From Nitrosopumilaceae archaeon (GTDB taxonomy: Archaea; Thermoproteota; Nitrososphaeria; Nitrososphaerales; Nitrosopumilaceae): 12,008 bases of DNA. The notes under the pieces were generated by a model, which saw nothing but the letters and a program-made list of their open reading frames with translations, made no database searches and was not told where the DNA came from. The stretch's first letter is position 1; each line of letters starts with the position of its first letter. Below, in pieces: positions 7,664-12,008 of this stretch. A program made the position numbers and the translations under genes. The stretch lies in the NCBI GenBank assembly GCA_013867245.1, contig JACENB010000061.1:1-12008 (forward strand), given 5' to 3'.

Positions 7664-8740
7664 ATGGAGAAGAAAAGAGTTGCAATTATAGGAGTTACAG
7701 GTTCCGTAGGACAGGAATTCGTACAATCTTTGAACAATCACCCATGGTTTGAAGTAACTCAAATCGCAGCTTCAGAACGCTCTGCAGGTAAAAAATATCT
7801 TGATGCCATTAGAAATGAAGGCGGAATTATCATGTGGGATGTCGGTGGCGAGATCCCAGATTATATCAAAGAAATGACTGTAAAAAGTATCGACGAGCTT
7901 GATACATCACAATTAGACCTAGTATTTTCAGCAGTTGAATCTCAAGCTGCAAGAGAGATTGAAACAAAAATGGCAGCAGAACTACCAGTAGTTTCAACTA
8001 GTTCTGCATATAGATACGAAGACGATGTTCCAATTCTCATTCCAGGTATAAATGATGAACAAGCTGAATTAATTGAGACTCAAAAGAAGAACCGAAACTG
8101 GAAGGGATTTGTAGCACCTTTACCAAACTGTACAACTACAGGTTTAGCAATTACATTAAAACCACTACTTGAAAAATATGGAGCAAAAAAAGTCATGATG
8201 ACTTCAATGCAAGCAATTTCAGGAGGTGGAAAATCTGGAGTTTCTGCAATGGGAATTACAGATAACATCTTGCCTTACATTCCAAAAGAAGAAGGCAAAG
8301 TTAGACTAGAGACAAGAAAAATTCTTGGAAAACTTAAAGATGGAAAAATTGAGGATGCAGATATTAGAGTTAGTTGTACTTGTACCAGAGTTCCAGTAAT
8401 TGACGGACATACTGAATCAGTCTTTGTAGAAACTTCTGAAGATATTGATCCAGCTAAAGCAAAAGAACTCTACAATGGTTACAACAAAGATATCTCAGTT
8501 CAAGGATTACCATCAGCTCCTAAAGAATACTATGCATTCCACGAAGATCCAACAAGACCTCAACCAAGAATGGAAAGAGAGGTTGGAAATGGAATGACTA
8601 CAACAATTGGTAGAGTTGAAAAAGAAGAGTTGTTTGATAAAGGACTCAAGTACATGTTATTCTCTCATAACAAGAAAATGGGTTCAGCAAAAGGTGCAGT
8701 GCTCTTAGCTGAAATGTTATACAAAAAAGGTAAGATCTAG
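7664..8740 (+). CDS. Aspartate-semialdehyde dehydrogenase family protein (possible malonyl-/succinyl-CoA reductase)
   Basis: NAD(P)-dependent enzyme of the Asd family. Canonically it reduces aspartyl-phosphate to aspartate semialdehyde on the way to lysine, threonine and methionine. The 358 residues show a Rossmann glycine loop GVTGSVGQEF (10-19), the nucleophile Cys156 in PLPNCTTTGLA, SGGGKSG (196-202) and RVPVIDGHTESV with the catalytic His249. These fit the archaeal branch that also gave rise to malonyl-CoA reductase in Sulfolobales. Thaumarchaea fix carbon through a 3-hydroxypropionate/4-hydroxybutyrate cycle, so a CoA-ester reductase role is a serious alternative that the sequence alone does not settle. 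The ATG at 7664 was chosen over the TTG at 7640 because it starts directly before the first beta strand and fits the TATA spacing. A T-rich terminator follows. Confidence 0.9.
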   Translation: MEKKRVAIIGVTGSVGQEFVQSLNNHPWFEVTQIAASERSAGKKYLDAIRNEGGIIMWDVGGEIPDYIKEMTVKSIDELDTSQLDLVFSAVESQAAREIETKMAAELPVVSTSSAYRYEDDVPILIPGINDEQAELIETQKKNRNWKGFVAPLPNCTTTGLAITLKPLLEKYGAKKVMMTSMQAISGGGKSGVSAMGITDNILPYIPKEEGKVRLETRKILGKLKDGKIEDADIRVSCTCTRVPVIDGHTESVFVETSEDIDPAKAKELYNGYNKDISVQGLPSAPKEYYAFHEDPTRPQPRMEREVGNGMTTTIGRVEKEELFDKGLKYMLFSHNKKMGSAKGAVLLAEMLYKKGKI

Positions 8741-8760
8741 ATTTTTTTTGCAATTTTTTC
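8741..8760 (+). terminator. T-rich terminator after the semialdehyde dehydrogenase gene
   Basis: Immediately after the TAG stop there are two T runs (eight and six T) separated by GCAA. Oligo-T without a hairpin is the usual archaeal intrinsic termination signal. Confidence 0.6.
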
Positions 8761-8769
8761 AATAATAAC

Positions 8770-8777
8770 TTTATAAG
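8770..8777 (+). promoter_or_regulatory. TATA box for the Lrp-ctaB unit
   Basis: TTTATAAG is the best TATA-like match in the window. By the spacing seen at other genes here, transcription should start at about 8800-8803, on the GTG at 8802. Three ATCTAGA heptamers (8735-8741, 8786-8792, 8827-8833) flank it and could be regulator sites. Confidence 0.6.
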
Positions 8778-8810
8778 AACCAGAAATCTAGAACGACTCA
8801 GGTGTTTTAG

Positions 8811-9278
8811 ACGGCAAAAGTAGACGATCTAGATCTTCAGATTTTATCAGAATTATCAAATGATGCATCAATCTCAGTTCCACGCTTATCAAAAAAAATC
8901 AATGTTAATTCTTCGGTAGTGTATTCAAGGATTAAGAGATTAGTAAAAAGAAAATTGATTGAGCGATTTACAATAGTTGTAAATGATGCTGAATTAGGAT
9001 ACAATGTTAAGGCATTGACTGGAATTAACATGGATACGAAAAAACGCGATCACATTATTTCAGAATTGTTCAAAATTGATGGGGTAAGAGAGGTAGCAGA
9101 GGTTACCGGTAGATTTGATATTCTTGTAACAATGTATTCAAAATCATTAGATCAGATGCACAAAATGGTCTCAGAGAAAATAGGAAGAATTGAGGGTATT
9201 CAGTCCTCAGAATCATTTATTGAGATGAAATCACGTGCTAAAGCAATGCCATATATGCCATCAAAGGATAGTGACTAG
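8811..9278 (+). CDS. Lrp/AsnC family transcriptional regulator, 5' end anomalous
   Basis: Regulator with an N-terminal winged helix-turn-helix and a C-terminal RAM ligand/oligomerisation domain. Continuous homologous coding starts at 8811 (TAKVDDLDLQILSELSND) and gives 155 residues, a normal Lrp length. The HTH continues through SVPRLSKKINVNSSVVYSRI and the RAM domain contains GRFDILV and an IEGIQSSESFIEMK-type end. There is no ATG, GTG or TTG in frame between 8811 and 8918. The in-frame GTG at 8802, where a leaderless start is expected, is followed by TTT and then TAG at 8808. The first usable start downstream, GTG at 8919, would give 119 aa beginning inside the recognition helix and so lose most of the HTH. 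Either initiation is unconventional, the TAG is a mutation or sequencing error, or a RAM-dominated short form is made. Confidence 0.75.
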   Translation, partial: TAKVDDLDLQILSELSNDASISVPRLSKKINVNSSVVYSRIKRLVKRKLIERFTIVVNDAELGYNVKALTGINMDTKKRDHIISELFKIDGVREVAEVTGRFDILVTMYSKSLDQMHKMVSEKIGRIEGIQSSESFIEMKSRAKAMPYMPSKDSD

Positions 9279-9280
9279 TA

Positions 9281-10210
9281 TTGCAAAAACAAAAAACAGA
9301 ATCCAGGGTTGCAGTATATTATGAGTTAACAAAGCCCAAAATTTGGTATTTGTTAGTATTTACCGCATTTGGGGCAGCATTAACGGCATCCAATATTTAC
9401 GGAATTGAAATTGCACCTTCTACATGGGCACTTATGCTATTTTCAGTCGCCGCAGGTTCTGCTGCAGCTAATACTTTGACAAATTATCACGACAGAGATA
9501 TCGATGCAATAATGGAGAGAACAAAAGGAAGACCACTCCCATCAAAAAGAATCTATCCAGCAGTTAAAGCACGTAATTTTGGATTAGCATTAGCTGGTAT
9601 TTCACTAGTATTGGCATTTGGAATTTCATTTACAACGACATTAGAACAAGGTCTATGGGCTACTGCATTCATAGCATTTGGATTACTAAACAACATTCTA
9701 GTATACTCTTATGCATTAAAACGCAATTCAAGAACTAACATAATTTTAGGAGGATTATGTGGCGGTTCACCACCAATGATTGGATGGGTTGCAGTTACAA
9801 TGTCAGATTTATGGACAATGGGACTTGCAATGGCAGGACTTGTATTCATATGGATTCCAATGCACATTTGGGCATTAACACTACATTTCAAAGACGATTA
9901 CAACAAGGTAAATGTCCCAATGCTAACTGCAGTTCAATCAGAAAAAACATCTGCAAGAGCAATTGCAGGATCAACTGTGGTGATGGTATTGTTTTCAATA
10001 GCACCATTTTTCATAACAACACAAGATGGAGAAGAGATGGTTGGCGGGGTATACTTGTGGACTGCAATAGCATCAGGTGCATTGATGGTTGCCCTATCAA
10101 TTTGGGTAATGGTAAAACCTATGGAAAAAGCATCATGGACTTTGTTTAAATTTTCTAGTCCGTATTTGGCAGTGTTGTTTATTGCATTAATGGTAGACTC
10201 TGCGCTATAA
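9281..10210 (+). CDS. ctaB: Protoheme IX farnesyltransferase (heme O synthase), UbiA family
   Basis: Integral membrane prenyltransferase that adds a farnesyl-type group to protoheme, giving heme O for terminal oxidases. The 309 residues carry the first Asp-rich motif NYHDRDIDAIMERTKGRPLP (68-87), YALKRNSRTNIILGG (144-158) with GGSPPMIGW (161-169), and the heme O synthase signature WIPMHIWALTLHFKDDY (191-207) followed by VPML. About eight or nine hydrophobic segments are evident. These motifs separate it from MenA, UbiA and archaeal lipid prenyltransferases. The start is TTG at 9281, only 2 nt after the Lrp stop, so it is probably co-transcribed with the regulator. Its last 6 nt overlap the convergent small ORF. 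Confidence 0.94.
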   Translation: MQKQKTESRVAVYYELTKPKIWYLLVFTAFGAALTASNIYGIEIAPSTWALMLFSVAAGSAAANTLTNYHDRDIDAIMERTKGRPLPSKRIYPAVKARNFGLALAGISLVLAFGISFTTTLEQGLWATAFIAFGLLNNILVYSYALKRNSRTNIILGGLCGGSPPMIGWVAVTMSDLWTMGLAMAGLVFIWIPMHIWALTLHFKDDYNKVNVPMLTAVQSEKTSARAIAGSTVVMVLFSIAPFFITTQDGEEMVGGVYLWTAIASGALMVALSIWVMVKPMEKASWTLFKFSSPYLAVLFIALMVDSAL

Positions 10211-10414
10211 GATACTGCTATTTTCATCTAGACTGTTAAGTTCTTTTGTTATTGAGGTATGTTTTTCAACCAATTCTTCTAGTTCTTTTTTTACATCAGC
10301 AGAATTCCAGTTTGATGAAATTAAAGAAGTTAGTTTTGCAACAATACTCCATTGAAGGTTATTTTGCTCATCGATTAATTCTAGAAATCGTTTTCCCTTC
10401 TCATCATCATTCAT
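10205..10414 (-). CDS. Small acidic hypothetical protein
   Basis: A 69-residue protein that I do not recognise. It is charged and predicted to be largely helical: an N-terminal MNDDEKGKRFLELIDEQNN, a central more hydrophobic stretch IVAKLTSLISSNW, and a C-terminal helix KKELEELVEKHTSITKEL. There are no cysteines and no membrane segment. A TATA-like box on the minus strand is centred 26.5 bp upstream of the ATG, the same geometry as the other genes here, which argues that it is real. It converges on ctaB and overlaps its 3' end by 6 nt. Confidence 0.65.
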   Translation of the reverse strand: MNDDEKGKRFLELIDEQNNLQWSIVAKLTSLISSNWNSADVKKELEELVEKHTSITKELNSLDENSSIL

Positions 10415-10436
10415 AATTGTAAAAAGATGAATCTGT

Positions 10437-10444
10437 GATAAAAA
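10437..10444 (-). promoter_or_regulatory. TATA-like box for the 69-aa gene
   Basis: The minus-strand TTTTTATC is centred 26.5 bp upstream of the ATG at 10414. The box is A/T-rich and weakly specific, but the spacing is right. Confidence 0.4.
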
Positions 10445-10474
10445 TCTGTAGTAGGTAATACTATAATTTCAAAG

Positions 10475-10483
10475 TTTTATTAA
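10475..10483 (+). promoter_or_regulatory. TATA-like box for the 52-aa zinc-binding gene
   Basis: TTTTATTAA is centred 26 bp upstream of the ATG at 10505, as expected for a leaderless gene. Confidence 0.45.
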
Positions 10484-10504
10484 GAAATTATCAATATTTC
10501 ATAT

Positions 10505-10663
10505 ATGCAATGTAGCATTTCAGAATGCAGAGGAGAAGCAATTCAAACTGTTCAGATTAGTTTTAGAGAAACAAGAAACCTTTGCAAAGAACACTTGGAA
10601 TTATTTCAAAATAAGGACAAAAAGCACACAATCAATTTTACAAAAGCATCAAAATTCAAATGA
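10505..10663 (+). CDS. 52-aa putative zinc-binding protein
   Basis: Short gene read directly from the sequence: ATG at 10505, TGA at 10661. The product begins MQCSISECRGEAIQTVQISF. It carries C3-x4-C8 and, after an 18-residue strand-rich stretch, C27-x2-H30 in LCKEHLEL, followed by a lysine-rich tail. The C..C / C..H arrangement resembles small treble-clef or zinc-ribbon proteins that are common in archaea. The family is not recognised. Support comes from a well-spaced TATA-like box and from the sensible metal-ligand pattern. It lies 69 nt upstream of the lysine-tailed protein gene on the same strand, which has its own promoter. Partner (DNA, RNA or protein) unknown. Confidence 0.7.
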   Translation: MQCSISECRGEAIQTVQISFRETRNLCKEHLELFQNKDKKHTINFTKASKFK

Positions 10664-10702
10664 GTGAATTTAGATATTTTCAAATTTCAGAATTATTGAA
10701 AG

Positions 10703-10710
10703 ATTTAACA
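10703..10710 (+). promoter_or_regulatory. TATA-like box for the lysine-tailed protein gene
   Basis: ATTTAACA is centred 26.5 bp upstream of the ATG at 10733, again consistent with a leaderless transcript. Confidence 0.4.
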
Positions 10711-10732
10711 TCTACTATTTTCAAACTACCAT

Positions 10733-11236
10733 ATGGCTGCTAAGAAAAAAACCACAGCAAAGAAAAAACCTGTTAAAAAATCAACTTCAAAGCCAAAATC
10801 GACAAAATCTAAGGCAACAAAGCCAAAATCAAGCACAAAATCATCTACAAAAAAACCAGAATTTGAGAAAGCTTGGAGAGAATATAATGCTGCATTGAAT
10901 GGATGGAAAGAATCTTTGGCACAATGGCAAAAGGCTACAAATGAAACTTTAATGACATATCATGATGCATGTCAAAAAGCTGTAGAATCAGATGCAGAAT
11001 TATTAAAAAAAGTTAGTTCAAGTTGGGAAAGCACTTGGGAAGAAATCGGTCCTGAATACATTAAACAACAAACAAAGATGATTGAAAATATTTTCAAAGA
11101 AACCAACATTGAATCAATTAAGAAATTCAACGAACAGTGGGAGAAATTCCTCAAAACATCAGGAGATGATTCAATCATGGCTTATCAAGAAGCCATAAAG
11201 AGGTTCAATCAAGCCTGGCAATCAGGTCAAATGTAG
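10733..11236 (+). CDS. Lysine-tailed, Trp-rich helical protein (phasin-like or chromatin-associated candidate)
   Basis: A 167-residue protein in two parts. Residues 1-42 form a histone H1-like tail, with about 17 lysines plus Ser, Thr, Pro and Ala and no acidic residue. Residues 43-167 are amphipathic helices without membrane segments, with seven tryptophans (48, 58, 65, 98, 102, 136, 162) and phrases such as FEKAWREYNAALNGW and IKKFNEQWEKFL. The body recalls phasins and the PhaE subunit of class III polyhydroxyalkanoate synthase. The tail recalls the DNA-binding tail of bacterial PhaF, though at the opposite end. Function is therefore open: granule-associated protein, nucleoid protein, or both. 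A single cysteine (C80) excludes a zinc site. The start is supported by the TATA-like box. Confidence 0.85.
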   Translation: MAAKKKTTAKKKPVKKSTSKPKSTKSKATKPKSSTKSSTKKPEFEKAWREYNAALNGWKESLAQWQKATNETLMTYHDACQKAVESDAELLKKVSSSWESTWEEIGPEYIKQQTKMIENIFKETNIESIKKFNEQWEKFLKTSGDDSIMAYQEAIKRFNQAWQSGQM

Positions 11237-11248
11237 TTTTTAAAACAA

Positions 11249-12008
11249 CTATTTTTTCATTTTTCCTATACGAAATACTTTGCAATTACATGTTGAACAT
11301 GTTCCCTTTACTGCAGGGCGTCCATTTTTCATAATTGTTTCTTCAGGATTTTTGATTTTTCTTTTTGTCTTACATTTAACACAATAAGCCTCTATTGATG
11401 AAGATTCAGTAGGAGTTTCAGGAGAAGAGTTTCCAAGTTTTTTCTCAATGTCATCTAATTTTTTATTTTGTTTTTGTAATGTTTGGATAATTTCATGTTC
11501 AATATCAGCAGCTTCTAATTTTTCAATTTCTTTTTCTAACTCATTAACTCTTGAAATTTGTTCTTCTGTAACTTCATCAGTAGGATGTAATTTTGAAGTT
11601 AATTCATCTTCTAACTCATCAATTTGAGCTTCTAAATCATTATATTCAGAAAATTCCTCAATGACAGGCTCAACTTCAGGCTCAGAATTTATTTCATGTA
11701 CAGGTTTTTCAGATAATTTAGTTTCTAATTCATCAATTTGTTTTTGGAGTTCATCTAATTGTTGTAATTGTTCAGAAGTTGCCTCTTCCTCCTCTTCTGG
11801 TTCTGGTTCAGGAGTTGGTTCTTCTGTAACAGGTTCAGGAGCTAAATCAAGTTCTTGTGGAAGTTCCTCTGCAGATTCTTTTGGTAATGAACCTCTAGGA
11901 CTTGGTGGAGCTGGTTCTGGTCTAGATTCTAACTCTTGGATTTGTTTCTCTAATTGTTCTAATCTTGCTAGTTGTTCAGGAGTAGCTTCTTCCTCTTCTG
12001 GTTCTGGT
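11249..12008 (-). CDS. Acidic coiled-coil repeat protein with C-terminal zinc ribbon (DUF5679-like), N-terminus outside window
   Basis: The reading frame is open from the right edge to a TAG at 11249-11251, about 252 residues, with the start beyond the window. Most of it is acidic and alternates Pro/Glu-rich linkers (PEPEEEEEAT) with short coiled-coil segments such as EQLARLEQLEKQIQELE and EQLQQLDELQKQIDELE. The last 45 residues form a zinc ribbon: YCVKC, then TIMKNGRPAVKGTC, then STCNCKVFRIGKMKK, with C-x2-C and C-x2-C-x-C ligands. This matches, from memory, the DUF5679 domain (AYCVKCK...NGRPA..G.CP.C...FRIG), seen alone or fused to other proteins. The function is unknown. It converges on the lysine-tailed gene with a 12-nt gap. 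Confidence 0.85.
   Translation of the reverse strand, partial: PEPEEEEATPEQLARLEQLEKQIQELESRPEPAPPSPRGSLPKESAEELPQELDLAPEPVTEEPTPEPEPEEEEEATSEQLQQLDELQKQIDELETKLSEKPVHEINSEPEVEPVIEEFSEYNDLEAQIDELEDELTSKLHPTDEVTEEQISRVNELEKEIEKLEAADIEHEIIQTLQKQNKKLDDIEKKLGNSSPETPTESSSIEAYCVKCKTKRKIKNPEETIMKNGRPAVKGTCSTCNCKVFRIGKMKK
11737..12008 (-). repeat. Imperfect tandem repeat, period about 204 nt (68 codons), inside the coiled-coil gene
   Basis: The stretches beginning at 11737 and 11941 match closely over about 70 nt (plus-strand TTTG..., ..AATTGTT..., CTCTTCTGGTTCTGGT). Both encode PEPEEEEEAT-x-EQL followed by a Q/L/E-rich helix. A more degenerate third unit (EVTEEQISRVNELEKEIEKL) lies at about 11500-11580. 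The second copy runs to the window edge, so more units may follow. Confidence 0.7.

Noticed and set aside
8826..8835. GATCTAGATC palindrome as a recombination or attachment site
   Set aside because: It lies within the Lrp coding region, is only 10 bp, and there is no mobile-element gene nearby.
9757..10149. 130-codon plus-strand ORF inside ctaB
   Set aside because: It is out of frame within a well-supported membrane enzyme gene and has an odd Cys/Asn-rich composition typical of a shadow frame.
10660..10743. 27-codon ORF overlapping the stop of the 52-aa gene (ATGA)
   Set aside because: It runs through the promoter and into the start of the lysine-tailed gene, with no motif or support beyond the overlap.
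1..12008. CRISPR arrays, insertion sequences, tRNA or rRNA genes
   Set aside because: No regularly spaced repeats, transposase motifs, terminal inverted repeats, tRNA cloverleaf patterns or rRNA-like stretches were seen on either strand.

Overview
The window looks like a marine ammonia-oxidising thaumarchaeon (Nitrosopumilus type). The DNA is AT-rich. It encodes archaeal or eukaryote-type ribosomal proteins L44e and S27e, a group II chaperonin (thermosome), CobY (the archaeal replacement for bacterial CobU), a heme O synthase and an Lrp-type regulator. Genes are tightly packed, and most transcription units carry a TATA-like box centred about 24-29 bp upstream of the start codon, which suggests leaderless mRNAs. 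Species assignment is inference; no rRNA is present.

Layout. 1-1061 (-): N-terminal part of a thermosome subunit cut by the window edge, preceded by a short promoter containing an inverted repeat and a tandem 9-mer. 1106-2869 (-): adenine-deaminase-family amidohydrolase with altered active-site motifs. 2870-2939: divergent promoter. 2940-3415 (+): rpl44e and rps27e, overlapping by 4 nt. 3398-7580 (-): five-gene late cobalamin operon, in transcription order a CobD/HisC-type PLP enzyme, a CobQ that lacks its amidotransferase domain, CbiB, CobS and CobY. 7581-7663: second divergent promoter. 7664-8740 (+): aspartate-semialdehyde dehydrogenase family protein, possibly the malonyl-/succinyl-CoA reductase of carbon fixation. 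8741-8810: T-rich terminator and a promoter. 8811-9278 (+): Lrp/AsnC regulator whose 5' end has an in-frame TAG instead of a start codon. 9281-10210 (+): heme O synthase. 10205-10414 (-): small acidic hypothetical protein. 10505-10663 (+): 52-aa putative zinc-binding protein. 10733-11236 (+): lysine-tailed, tryptophan-rich helical protein. 11249 to the right edge (-): acidic, repeat-containing coiled-coil protein ending in a zinc ribbon. No gene-free stretch exceeds 300 bases.

How the genes work together. The cobalamin operon covers side-arm amidation, aminopropanol-phosphate supply, its attachment, nucleotide activation and final ring closure with the lower ligand. Four genes are joined by ATGA overlaps or longer overlaps, which indicates one translationally coupled unit. 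If the enzyme at 7664 is the CoA-ester reductase, its carbon-fixation cycle would be a likely consumer of B12 through methylmalonyl-CoA mutase. The Lrp gene sits 2 nt from the heme O synthase gene, so the two are probably co-transcribed.

Most interesting points: the amidotransferase-less CobQ in an apparently functional operon of a probable ammonia oxidiser; the Lrp gene with GTG-TTT-TAG at the expected leaderless start; the lysine-tailed helical protein that recalls PhaF-like phasins; and the repeat-bearing zinc-ribbon protein at the right edge.
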